This document shows, in pieces, positions 24,422 through 32,514 of a stretch of DNA of 64,000 bases. The stretch is from Flavobacteriaceae bacterium YJPT1-3 (GTDB lineage: Bacteria; Bacteroidota; Bacteroidia; Flavobacteriales; Flavobacteriaceae). The stretch is taken from NCBI GenBank assembly GCA_029866965.1, contig CP123444.1, positions 1 to 64,000 of the forward strand. The letters are read 5' to 3'. The translations under genes and the position numbers were made by a program. The stretch's first letter is position 1. Each line of letters opens with the position of its first letter. The notes beneath the pieces are model-generated. The model had not been told where the DNA came from, ran no database searches, and worked only from the letters and a program-made list of their open reading frames with translations.

Positions 24422-25033
24422 ATGAGCATAACAGTAAAAAAGGTTGGAATTTTTGGATTGCTCGCTGTACTGATCTTAATTACGGCTTTGTTGACCTTTG
24501 GTTTACTGAATTCGGAATTCAGCTTTTTTGATGATTTTATTAGCCAACTGGGAGCAAAAGATCAACCCAATGCTGTTTGGTTTAATTGGATCGGATTTGT
24601 GACTGTTGGAATTTTGCTTTTTATTTTCGGGTTTAGTTATGGCTGTTTACTAAAAGATAAGCTTGTATCCATTTTATTGTCATTGTTCGGATTGGGATTT
24701 GGCTTTACTGCAATCCCCATGGATATGCAATTTTCAGACGCACCCTTTTCTAAAGCTCATGTAGTAGCCATATGTCTTGGATTGGCATTTTGGTTATTCG
24801 GGCTATCGAGGCTTGGACATAACCAAAGATTAAACAGAAAAGTTAGGAACCGTGCAAATTGGACCGCCGTCATTTTGGTCTTGTCCATGATTGGGTACGT
24901 TTTGGGCATTTGGTCTATGCCGATTACTCATCGATTGGTGTTCGGAATCGTTTTTGTATGGACCGCAATAACCTCGATTGAATTACTATTAAAAAACCTA
25001 AGGAAAAGTAAAACTCCCCACAACGTCACATAA
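24422..25033 (+). CDS. DUF998 family membrane protein (cassette 16)
   Basis: A 203-residue protein from ATG 24422, preceded by AGG, with six hydrophobic segments. The DUF998 motif FDDFISQLGAKDQPNAVWFN lies in the first extracytoplasmic loop, and AIPMDMQFSDAPFSKAHVVA in a later one. Family members are polytopic membrane proteins of unknown function. Reading further upstream would run back into the attC15-like site, so the internal ATG is preferred. It is probably the last cassette gene. Confidence 0.85.
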   Translation: MSITVKKVGIFGLLAVLILITALLTFGLLNSEFSFFDDFISQLGAKDQPNAVWFNWIGFVTVGILLFIFGFSYGCLLKDKLVSILLSLFGLGFGFTAIPMDMQFSDAPFSKAHVVAICLGLAFWLFGLSRLGHNQRLNRKVRNRANWTAVILVLSMIGYVLGIWSMPITHRLVFGIVFVWTAITSIELLLKNLRKSKTPHNVT

Positions 25034-25110
25034 CAATCATGGTGCAGAAACAATCAAAATTTATTTATCTTCATCGTAGCGCGATGCGTCATGATGCAAG
25101 TCCATCGTAT
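25028..25110 (+). repeat. Decayed attC-like end of the array
   Basis: GTCACATAAC pairs with the cassette 16 start GTTATTTGAA at 8 of 10 positions. A weak arm pair ATCATGGTGCA/TGCGTCATGAT follows, then AAGTCC in the place of the usual AAGACC, but no GTT core. AT-rich sequence ends here, so this probably marks the array boundary. Confidence 0.35.
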
Positions 25111-25116
25111 CAGTGA

Positions 25117-25680
25117 ATGCCAAAATCACAGGAATTGAAAACAAGTCGATCAAAAATAATCTATTACGTCGCCAGTTCTTTGGATGGTTATATTGCCGGA
25201 GTCCAGGATGACATCAGTAAATTTCCGGCGGCGGGTAAGGGCGTAGATCACTATTTGGCCGATTTAAAACACTTTGAGACCGTCCTTATGGGACGTCGTA
25301 CGTATGAATTTGGCTATCAATTTGGACTCCTACCGGGACAACCGGCGTACCCACACATGAAGCATTATATTTTCTCTGAAACTTTGCAAATCGACCACCT
25401 GGCTGACAACGTTCACATTGAAAAATTATCCGCTGAGCGTATTCAAGAGATCCGAAACGAGGCAGATACTGATATTTACCTATGCGGCGGTGGACAATTG
25501 GCAGGCTGGCTCCTGGACCATGGTCTGATCGACCTGCTTAAATTGAAACTAAACCCCATCATTCTCGGTGACGGAATTCCGCTCTTTGGAAATTCCACGT
25601 CTTCATTTAGCGCACAGTTGATGGAAAAACAATCATTTAAAGACGGACTTCAACTCCTGACTTACGCATTAAAAAAATAA
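25117..25680 (+). CDS. Dihydrofolate reductase family protein (RibD C-terminal domain)
   Basis: A 187-residue protein of the RibD-C/DHFR-like family (YyaP/YwjB type). After a short charged lead it reads IIYYVASSLDGYIAG, then VLMGRRTYEFGYQFG, IYLCGGGQLAGWLLDHGLID and a C-terminal NPIILGDGIPLFG: the nucleotide-binding and structural motifs of the fold. These small reductases probably bind NADPH, with unknown substrates. It is the first gene with core-like base composition after the cassette array. Confidence 0.9.
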   Translation: MPKSQELKTSRSKIIYYVASSLDGYIAGVQDDISKFPAAGKGVDHYLADLKHFETVLMGRRTYEFGYQFGLLPGQPAYPHMKHYIFSETLQIDHLADNVHIEKLSAERIQEIRNEADTDIYLCGGGQLAGWLLDHGLIDLLKLKLNPIILGDGIPLFGNSTSSFSAQLMEKQSFKDGLQLLTYALKK

Positions 25681-25798
25681 GACCGGCTGTACTTTCGTTT
25701 AGCCATCATACTAACTCTTTACTTCTCTGCATAAAAAGTTTAACTTCACGGGGTTCATAGTCTCTGCAAATAAAACGGGTTCTTCAAGTTCATACACC

Positions 25799-26527
25799 AT
25801 GCTTAAAAACTGTATCCTTTTAGCGCTAATCCCGGCCTTGCTTGGCTGCCAACCAAACCCATCACCGCTGAAGAGCCACGAGTCAGACAGGCTGAAAATT
25901 GAACAGATCACCGATAATATCTTTAAGCACATCTCTTACCTGGAGACAGAATCCTATGGTAAAGTGGCTTGCAACGGGATGATCTATCGCCATGGTAATG
26001 AAGTGTTGATTTTTGACACCCCTACCAATAATAAGGCGTCCGAAGAATTGATCCAATGGATAGGTAATAGAGACATCAAAGGAGTGGTCGTTACTCATTT
26101 TCACATCGATTGCCTGGGCGGACTTGAAGTCTTTCACGCCAAAGAGATCCAGTCATACGCGAATACCCAAACGATTGAATTAGCCAGACAAAAAGGAATA
26201 GTACTCCCCAAAAACGGTTTTGAAGATCGGATGGAGTTCCAGATTGATGATAAAATCGCGCTGGCTACCTATTTCGGCCCGGGACATACCTTAGATAACA
26301 CCGTAGGTTATATCCCGAGCGAAAAGGCCCTTTTTGGGGGCTGTTTAATTAAAGCAATGGGCTCAGGAAAAGGAAACCTGGCCAATGCCGCTACCAATGA
26401 ATGGTCCACTACGGTCGAGAAAATCAAAAAAGAGTTCGATACCCTGGAAATTGTCATTCCCGGTCACGGGAGAGAAGGCGGCAGGGAACTGTTGGATTTT
26501 ACCATAGACTTATTTAAGGTCGAATAG
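25799..26527 (+). CDS. Subclass B1 metallo-beta-lactamase, predicted lipoprotein
   Basis: A 242-residue protein with lipobox LLGC (Cys17), so lipid-anchored, a feature also known from NDM-1. All zinc ligands of subclass B1 are present: His100 and His102 with Asp104 (THFHIDCLGG), His163 (GPGHTLDN), Cys182 (FGGCLIK, with the substrate-binding Lys185) and His223 (PGHG); the GNLANA segment matches the B1 loop before the second half. It would hydrolyse beta-lactams, potentially carbapenems, in the periplasm. Length is typical. It has no attC site and lies just outside the cassette array. Activity and spectrum are inferred from motifs. Confidence 0.9.
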   Translation: MLKNCILLALIPALLGCQPNPSPLKSHESDRLKIEQITDNIFKHISYLETESYGKVACNGMIYRHGNEVLIFDTPTNNKASEELIQWIGNRDIKGVVVTHFHIDCLGGLEVFHAKEIQSYANTQTIELARQKGIVLPKNGFEDRMEFQIDDKIALATYFGPGHTLDNTVGYIPSEKALFGGCLIKAMGSGKGNLANAATNEWSTTVEKIKKEFDTLEIVIPGHGREGGRELLDFTIDLFKVE

Positions 26528-26758
26528 CTGCGTATTCGCTTCGCAGCTTCCAAAAACGGAGAAGCGTACTAATGCTACAGCTTAACAAAGGGCTCCACAC
26601 GGCTTTCCCACTGAATTCACCAGGCAAATTCGATAGGCCATAAATGTTAGCAGCCTTTATTCCAAGCCGACCTTCCGCATCAATTTTCAGGGGTCATCAC
26701 TGATCCTTGATGCAAATTCCCTACCTTGGAATTCAATCCAGTTGATACCCTCAAAACA

Positions 26759-27931
26759 ATGAATCGTATAATCCTGATCCCTAGGTCCTTTTTTGTCTTG
26801 CTGCTACTACCCTTGTTGATCGGCGCCTGTCAGCAACAACCTGCAACCCTAGACCAGGCCACCAGCGACCCTGTTTCCTGGGCGTTTCCCGCTTTCGCGA
26901 AAGCGGATAGCCTCAACCCCATACTAAGACCCTCTGCCGGCCTGACCTTCGAAGATCCTATCACTGCCAAACCGCTCCAATGGGAAGAACGAAATGTCCT
27001 CAATCCTTCAGCAGTCATAAAAGACGACCAGGTTTACCTCTTCTACAGAGCCCAGGACTCCAGCGGAACCTCACGCATTGGACTTGCGATCAGCTCAGAC
27101 GGTCTCCATTTTAAGAAACAAGAGAAACCTGTGTTCTATCCGGACAACGACGCGATGAAAGTCTATGAATGGAATTACCGGAAATTTAGGGCGGACGCCA
27201 AACGGGAAGATTGCCTGAACTGTTATTTCGATGGTGTTGAAGATCCAAGGATAATAGAAAGTGATGACGGCACCTACATAATGACCTATACGGCCTACGA
27301 TGGTAAAACAGCCCGACTGGCCATTGCCTCCTCTACGGATCTCCTGTCCTGGACCAAACACGGCCTGGTACTCAAGGAGGATAAAGATTTATGGTCAAAG
27401 TCCGGAGCTATTGTAGTGGAATCCGTAGGCACTAAGATGATCGCCAAAAAAATAGACGGCAAGTACTGGATGTATTTTGGGGACACCAACTTATATCTGG
27501 CCGCGTCCAATGATTTGATCCATTGGGAAGTTTGTAGAGACGAAGAAAATAACAAGATGATCGCTGTGCTGCATCCCCGAAAGGGCTATTTTGACAGCCG
27601 CCTGGTAGAACCCGGCCCTTTTGCCCTGGCCAAAGAGGAGGGCATTGTATTGATCTACAATGGAAGCAATGCGGCTAATTTCAATGACCCTGATCTCCCT
27701 AAATTCACCTATGCCGCCGGGCAGGCCCTCTTTGATCAGGACAAGCCTTATCAACTGATCGACAGAACGGAAAGCTATTTCATTTACCCCGATAAGGATT
27801 ACGAGAAGGTAGGCGAAGTCAATGAAGTTTGCTTTGTGGAAGGCTTGGTGAAATTTAAAGATCACTGGTTGCTGTATTACGGTACCGCCGACTCGAAGAT
27901 CGCGGTAGCTACCCTACCCGTTAAAAAATAG
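26759..27931 (+). CDS. GH130-family glycoside hydrolase/phosphorylase lipoprotein
   Basis: A 390-residue lipoprotein (MNRIILIPRSFFVLLLLPLL, lipobox IGAC) with a five-bladed beta-propeller of the GH130 type: NPSAVIKDDQVYLFYRAQD, then GLAISSDGLHF, EDPRIIESDDGTYIMTYTAY and WMYFGDTNLYLAAS. GH130 enzymes act on beta-mannosides, by phosphorolysis or hydrolysis; a surface or periplasmic glycosidase is likely. The palindrome GCTTTCGCGAAAGC falls in the coding region near the N-terminus, encoding AFAKA in the linker after the lipobox. The in-frame TTG upstream is rejected because it would precede the signal peptide. Confidence 0.88.
   Translation: MNRIILIPRSFFVLLLLPLLIGACQQQPATLDQATSDPVSWAFPAFAKADSLNPILRPSAGLTFEDPITAKPLQWEERNVLNPSAVIKDDQVYLFYRAQDSSGTSRIGLAISSDGLHFKKQEKPVFYPDNDAMKVYEWNYRKFRADAKREDCLNCYFDGVEDPRIIESDDGTYIMTYTAYDGKTARLAIASSTDLLSWTKHGLVLKEDKDLWSKSGAIVVESVGTKMIAKKIDGKYWMYFGDTNLYLAASNDLIHWEVCRDEENNKMIAVLHPRKGYFDSRLVEPGPFALAKEEGIVLIYNGSNAANFNDPDLPKFTYAAGQALFDQDKPYQLIDRTESYFIYPDKDYEKVGEVNEVCFVEGLVKFKDHWLLYYGTADSKIAVATLPVKK
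26890..26905. repeat. Perfect palindrome CGCTTTCGCGAAAGCG
   Basis: Copy inside the GH130 gene, translated as AFAKA in the linker between lipid anchor and catalytic domain. Confidence 0.85.
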
Positions 27932-28011
27932 TTGAACTACCTGAACAAATACACTAGTATCCAGCCCTGCCTCTAGGTACGACCACTAATGCGCTTTTAA
28001 ACAACCACAGC

Positions 28012-28813
28012 ATGAGAAACACCATTTTCCTCCTGATCCTTATCGGCCTACTCCATGCAACATCAGGCTTCGCTCAAGAAGTGATGCTTCAGCTCGGAAT
28101 CAAAGACAATGTATATTCCAATGTGTTAAATGAGAATAGGGCTGTGGTGATCAACCTCCCTGAAGACTACGAAACTTCAAAAGAAAGCTATCCCATTTTG
28201 TATGTGTTGGACGGCTCCAACAATAATCTTCTGGAAGCCATTCAGGTAACCCGTAAGCTGAACGTCAAGATGATCATTGTGGCTATTCCCAATACCGATC
28301 GAGACCGGGATATGATGCCCTTGAGTACTCCAACCTATACAGTGGAACATCCCGAAGCGGAACACTTTCTGGCATTTCTTGGCGAGGAACTACTTCCTTA
28401 CGTGGAGAAAAATTACCGCTCCAATGGGCAAAAAGACCCTACGGGGCAGATCATTGAGTGGCTTGTTTGTCATATATGCTTTTCTAAAAAGGCCTGCTTT
28501 TTTCGACCACTACATTGGAAATAGTGCGGGTTGGTACGCTGATATGAAATTTTTTTTTGGAGCCCTGTCTGAGAAAGCCTTTAAAAACAAAGAAAACTTT
28601 AATAACAAAATAGTATTTGTCGCTAATTCTTTGGCTGATCCCTTTGATCCTAAAAAAGAAGTACATCAAGCCATAATTGAATTTTCTAAAAAAATAAAAT
28701 CAGAACTGGGAGAGCGGGTATCATTCCACTATGTAACCTACGATCAGTATGGACACGTCCCCTACCCCAGTTTTTATGACGGATTAAAATACGTTCTGGA
28801 AAAAGCGAAGTAA
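28012..28813 (+). pseudogene. Putative esterase (alpha/beta hydrolase), frameshifted
   Basis: Reads as one secreted esterase of the EntD/Fes-like family if a frameshift is corrected. Frame one starts MRNTIFLLILIGLLHATSGF (signal peptide) and continues with YPILYVLDGSNNNLLEA and VAIPNTDRDRDM to KNYRSNGQK. An A5 run at 28430-28434 with one A too many breaks the frame. With A4 it continues as TLRGRSLSGLFVIYAFLKRP, giving the nucleophile elbow GRSLSG, and ends with the catalytic His region YDQYGHVPYPSFYDG. Full length would be about 266 residues. Either a pseudogene or a homopolymer sequencing error. Confidence 0.8.
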
Positions 28814-28828
28814 GTAAGTGGTATCTTG

Positions 28829-29674
28829 ATGACCATGAAAAATTTAAACAAGCATATAGAAAACCACTATCTCAAAGCGGGCTTGTTTGAAGAAATTGTC
28901 CATCGCCTGAGGGCGCAGGGCATTGATATCAATGCGTTAACGCGTAGTGATATTTCAGGAGTTGATGAATTTCACGTAAGAGGAGCTGCCGTTTCCAAAG
29001 AGCTTGCACAGACAGCTAATATTCATAATCTCAAAGTATTGGACGTAGGCTGCGGACTGGGAGGCCCAAGCCGGATGTTGGCCGATGAATTTGGTTGTAC
29101 GGTTACCGGTATAGATCTGTCTAAGGAGTACATAAGAACAGCTCAAGAATTGTCCGGATTATTACATTTAGACGATAAAACACGTTTTATCGTTGGGGAC
29201 GCGACCAGCCTTCCCTTCGAGAACGCATCGTTCGATGTGGTTTGGACGCAGCACGCTCAAATGAATATTCCCGACAAGCGTAAACTGTACTCAGAGATCC
29301 ATCGGGTCTTAAAATTTGGAGGGTACTTTTTATATTATGATATTTTTAAAGATGACGATAAGGAGGTGAATTATCCCATGCCATGGGCGTCTTCAGCTGA
29401 CCACAGCTTTTTATGGACTACTTCAGCAATGAAAGCTCTTCTGCTTAGACTGGGATTTGAAAAAGTTACTACGACCAATCAAACCAAAGCCGGAATAGCG
29501 TTTTTCGAACATCTTTTTGATGAACAGCGCCCTACTCCACCTTCAAAGATGGGATTGGATGTACTCATGGGAGAAAGCACCAAACCCAAACTCAGGAATC
29601 TGATGGATCATCTGAAAAATAAATCACTAACGCTTGAAAGCGGCATTTACACGAAATGTGCTCTCGGAAACTAG
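28829..29674 (+). CDS. SAM-dependent class I methyltransferase
   Basis: A 281-residue methyltransferase with motif I VLDVGCGLGGPSRMLADEFG, an acidic motif II (VTGIDLSKEYI), motif III GDATSLPFENASFDVVW and IHRVLKFGGYFLYYDIF. The N-terminal VDEFHVRGAAVSKELA segment resembles sterol/glycine-sarcosine type enzymes that act on small molecules. It starts 15 bp after the esterase frame, so is probably co-transcribed. Substrate unknown. A second ATG six bases downstream is equally possible. Confidence 0.88.
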   Translation: MTMKNLNKHIENHYLKAGLFEEIVHRLRAQGIDINALTRSDISGVDEFHVRGAAVSKELAQTANIHNLKVLDVGCGLGGPSRMLADEFGCTVTGIDLSKEYIRTAQELSGLLHLDDKTRFIVGDATSLPFENASFDVVWTQHAQMNIPDKRKLYSEIHRVLKFGGYFLYYDIFKDDDKEVNYPMPWASSADHSFLWTTSAMKALLLRLGFEKVTTTNQTKAGIAFFEHLFDEQRPTPPSKMGLDVLMGESTKPKLRNLMDHLKNKSLTLESGIYTKCALGN

Positions 29675-30069
29675 ACGTAGCCGTCCAGCGAATTATAAAG
29701 CCTGCGCCGTTTTGGAATAGCTTAACTTCCCTACCTGGCCTGCGATTAGCAGGTTGTCCGCCTCAAGGTGTTAAGCATCATAAACCTAATCGCATGTGAA
29801 CACAGCGGCAGGTCTACTCCACAAAACATGAATAGTATCGATCAAAACTTTCCGTCTGAGTCTTCGTACAATTAAATACTTCTGCTCTTCTCCCTTTGAC
29901 CAGGCGCACCAATGGAAAGTCTAGGAATTTTCTGCAAATTAATATTTTATAATTGCTTGATTTTGTTTTACTTATACTTATCAAGAAGTGCCGTTTTAAT
30001 GATGATCCATTTTCTGATTTGTGACCAGGTGCTTAATGGATGATCTAACACACAAAGTAGACTTATGTT
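29675..30069. other. Intergenic region before the TIR gene
   Basis: 395 bases with no supported gene, repeat or RNA; several short hairpins but no terminator with a T tract. Confidence 0.45.
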
Positions 30070-31417
30070 ATGCACGATATTTTTATAAGCTACGCCAAAG
30101 CCGATTATGAAATCGCGAACATCATCGCCGATGCCTTGAGTCAAGAGGGTTTTGAAACCTGGTGGGATGTTAGTATTCCTACGGGCAGCACCTTTGACCA
30201 GGCTATTGAATACGCAGTGGTCAATGCTAAATGCGTCATTGTACTCTGGTCTGAGAATTCCAGTAAAAGTGAATGGGTGCATGTTGAGGCGGCCGAAGGG
30301 AAAGCAAGAAATATCTTAGTCCCTATTTTAGTGTCAGAAACAGAAATTCCATTTGCCTTTAGACGACGTCAAACTGCAGATCTAAGACCATGGCTGAAAG
30401 ATAGGAATCACCCTTCATTTGAACGGGTACTAGATGACATTAGGAGGCTGTGTGATGCCCCAAAAGAGCCTGTAAAAAACAACAACCAAAAGACAGAGCA
30501 AAGCCTGCCCAGTCCGGGTCCGGAACAACCGTCGGTTCAAAAGCAAGTCGCTCATCCAGAGCCTGAAAAAAAGTTTTCCAAGTATATGAAAATCGCAGGG
30601 CTTTTGCTTTTGATTGCCCTTACCGCTTTTGCGGTTAAGAATTTTGTTTTGCAAAGTGAAATCCAGATTGGTGATGCATATGAAAATGGTATAGTCTTCG
30701 AAATAGCCGCTGATGGATCCTCACTTAAAGTCTGTGGTAACGATGACATAGGGTCGTACAATTGGTATGAGGCTAAAGACATGGCCGCTGAATATAAGGC
30801 TGGTGGTTATTCCGATTGGCGTTTGCCAACTAAAGAAGAACTCAATACCATGCTTATAAACTTGTCTAATGAAGGTTTGGGTGACTTTAAGGATGATTGG
30901 TATTGGAGTTCAACTGCAACAGATGGCAAGGGCTGGGAGCAAAAATTTCCCGAAGGCTTTCAGCAAAACAATGGCGTGGGGTAACGAAAGCCATAGTAGC
31001 GTTAGACCGGTTCGTCAAATCATTTTGATTTCAAAAAAAGTGGGTGATATATACGCCGGCGGAATCATTTTTCAACTGGATTCGATCGGTAAACACGGTA
31101 AGGTGTTGAGCCTAAACGATCTGGGTTTCCAAAATTGGTACGAGGCGAAAATATCGTGTACTGAATACCGTGGAGCCGGGTATAGTGATTGGTACCTGCC
31201 GTCACGTGAAGATTTACAACGTATTTACGATCGCTTATACCCTTTGGATATGACTGCCTATCCAGAACACGTAACTCCGCTTCAAGAGGAGTGGTACTGG
31301 AGTTCTACGGCAACTGATGGACAAGCCTGGGAAATCCATTTCGCTGATGGTTATTGGCAGAATGATGGCGGGGGTAATGCCAGTGAAAGTAGTGTACGTG
31401 CTGTGCGGGATTTTTGA
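30070..31417 (+). pseudogene. TIR - membrane helix - two Lcl/DUF1566 domains, frameshifted
   Basis: Frame one encodes a TIR domain (residues 1-127, HDIFISYAKADYEIA, WWDVSIPTG, and candidate catalytic Glu73 in SEWVHVEAAEG). A Pro/Gln linker and one membrane helix (174-191) follow, then an Lcl/DUF1566 domain (GDAYENGIVFEIAADGS ... DWRLPTKEELNTM ... WYWSSTATDGKGWEQKF). The frame breaks at a G4 run (30978-30981). With G3 it reads NGVGNESHSSVRPVR, completing that domain and adding a second one (VGDIYAGGIIFQLDS to SSVRAVRDF). The intact protein would be about 448 residues: cytoplasmic TIR signalling or NADase part, extracytoplasmic lectin-like sensors. Confidence 0.85.
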
Positions 31418-31482
31418 GACTACCTCCCCCTTATTTGCGGGAAATTGCTTTACTTTAAAAATCATTTAAATGTGCTCCGCTT

Positions 31483-32136
31483 GTGAAAATAAGGTGGTTA
31501 TTCGTGCTACTCTTGATTGCGATAAGTTCCCTGGCCCAAACCAAAGAGACCTATGTGGACGGTGATCTCAATCAGATCGCTAAAACCGTCTTTGACCAAA
31601 ACGATTTATCCAGATCCCACTACAGGCTCCGTGTCGATCTGGACACGCTCATTGCTCCTATAAAAGTGCAACGAAATAGAAAAGGGAAATTGGCTCCTGA
31701 TACCCTTAAAACAATTAAAAGCTTACTGGCTAAAAGCACAGGGCAGACCGTTCCCGATAACCACACCCTGGCGATCAATTATCATCACGGACCCAATGCT
31801 TGTCTAAAGGAGGCCCATAAACCGGTATGGAAGTATCTAATTAAGAAATATTATCGAAAATTGGAGAAACTGGAAAACGTGAGTTCATTCTTTCTGTACA
31901 ATCAGGCGGAAGGCTTAGATCAGTTTGATGACCGAATTTCCTGGACTCCAGATCCGGATCTTATCATCACTCAACAGTTCTTCCCCATCCACTACCCTTG
32001 TGGTAGCTTCGTTCTGATCGATCCTGACGGTAACTATTATTTAAACAGAGGTGAATATCATCTACACCGTATTATCGATCTACTTCGGGTTCCTGAAGAT
32101 ACCTTTTCAGCAAGCTCAATCATTTCTAAAGATTGA
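31483..32136 (+). CDS. Secreted protein of unknown function
   Basis: A 217-residue protein starting at GTG 31483, MKIRWLFVLLLIAISSLAQT, with a clear signal peptide cleaved near LAQ. The mature part is alpha/beta with YHLHRIIDLLRV near the end and SSFFLYNQAEGLDQFDDRIS in the middle; the tail segment SFVLIDPDGNYYLNRGE recalls a redoxin-like end, but no CxxC is present. It lies 66 bp downstream of the TIR gene and may be functionally linked to it. No family assigned. Confidence 0.7.
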   Translation: MKIRWLFVLLLIAISSLAQTKETYVDGDLNQIAKTVFDQNDLSRSHYRLRVDLDTLIAPIKVQRNRKGKLAPDTLKTIKSLLAKSTGQTVPDNHTLAINYHHGPNACLKEAHKPVWKYLIKKYYRKLEKLENVSSFFLYNQAEGLDQFDDRISWTPDPDLIITQQFFPIHYPCGSFVLIDPDGNYYLNRGEYHLHRIIDLLRVPEDTFSASSIISKD

Positions 32137-32514
32137 AATCCGGCAATCCTGAAGCAATGACGTATATTTCAAATTCATTCGTCAATACGTGCGCTTCGGG
32201 GATCGTTACTCCTGTGTCATCGCCAGCTATGAAATGAGTCAAGGCAGGATCAGCAAAGTCACTTTTTTACGATAAAGAGCCTGACGCATGCTTGCTTTCA
32301 TCTCGTTAGATTGTCATCCGAATCATCAAATGCTTCCATTAAAAATTAGCAAGATAGGTCAGCTGCCCAGGGCTCTGTAAGGGGTTTTACCCCTCGAGCA
32401 CTCAAAATGACCCGCGTAAAATTAAGGGTTTAACGTACTTATTATCAGGTATTTATATTTATTTTTCACGATATACCTTGCTATCTTTGAGTGTTCTAAT
32501 TAATACACACAATC
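32137..32514. other. Intergenic region with promoter for the CBM9-like gene
   Basis: 378 bases without a supported gene. The 3' end is AT-rich and holds a TATCTTTG -7 box at 32482-32489, 26 bp before the next start. Nothing else is recognised. Confidence 0.5.
32482..32489 (+). promoter_or_regulatory. Promoter -7 box (TATCTTTG)
   Basis: Matches TAnnTTTG. The expected upstream position holds TTA rather than TTG, in a T-rich stretch, so only the -7 element is convincing. Confidence 0.45.

Larger units (their letters stand above)
10366..25104 (+). mobile_element. Integron-like array of about 16 gene cassettes
   Basis: AT-rich array starting 28 bp after the recombinase stop. Each unit runs from the T after a conserved G (G^TTxxxx) to the G of the next such site and ends in an attC-like hairpin site of 93-193 bp. 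Units 1-14 are bounded with confidence. For each, the first 9-15 bases after the core G are the reverse complement of the bases opening the attC at its own 3' end. Cassettes: C1 10366-10668, C2 10669-11190, C3 11191-11720, C4 11721-12242, C5 12243-13140, C6 13141-14741, C7 14742-15417, C8 15418-15977, C9 15978-16751, C10 16752-18709, C11 18710-19702, C12 19703-21104, C13 21105-21778, C14 21779-22657, C15 22658-24390, C16 24391 to about 25104. The last two are degenerate. Confidence 0.88.

Noticed and set aside
10542-25110. The repeated sites as a CRISPR array
   Set aside because: Spacing is 0.5-2 kb with genes between, the repeats are 93-193 bp with internal complementarity, and their ends vary in step with each unit's own start.
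10542-25110. The repeated sites as MITEs or insertion-sequence ends
   Set aside because: No target-site duplications and no transposase; each site's opening pairs with the start of the upstream unit, which transposition does not predict.
25117-26527. DHFR-like and metallo-beta-lactamase genes as further cassettes
   Set aside because: No attC-like site follows either gene and their base composition matches the core.
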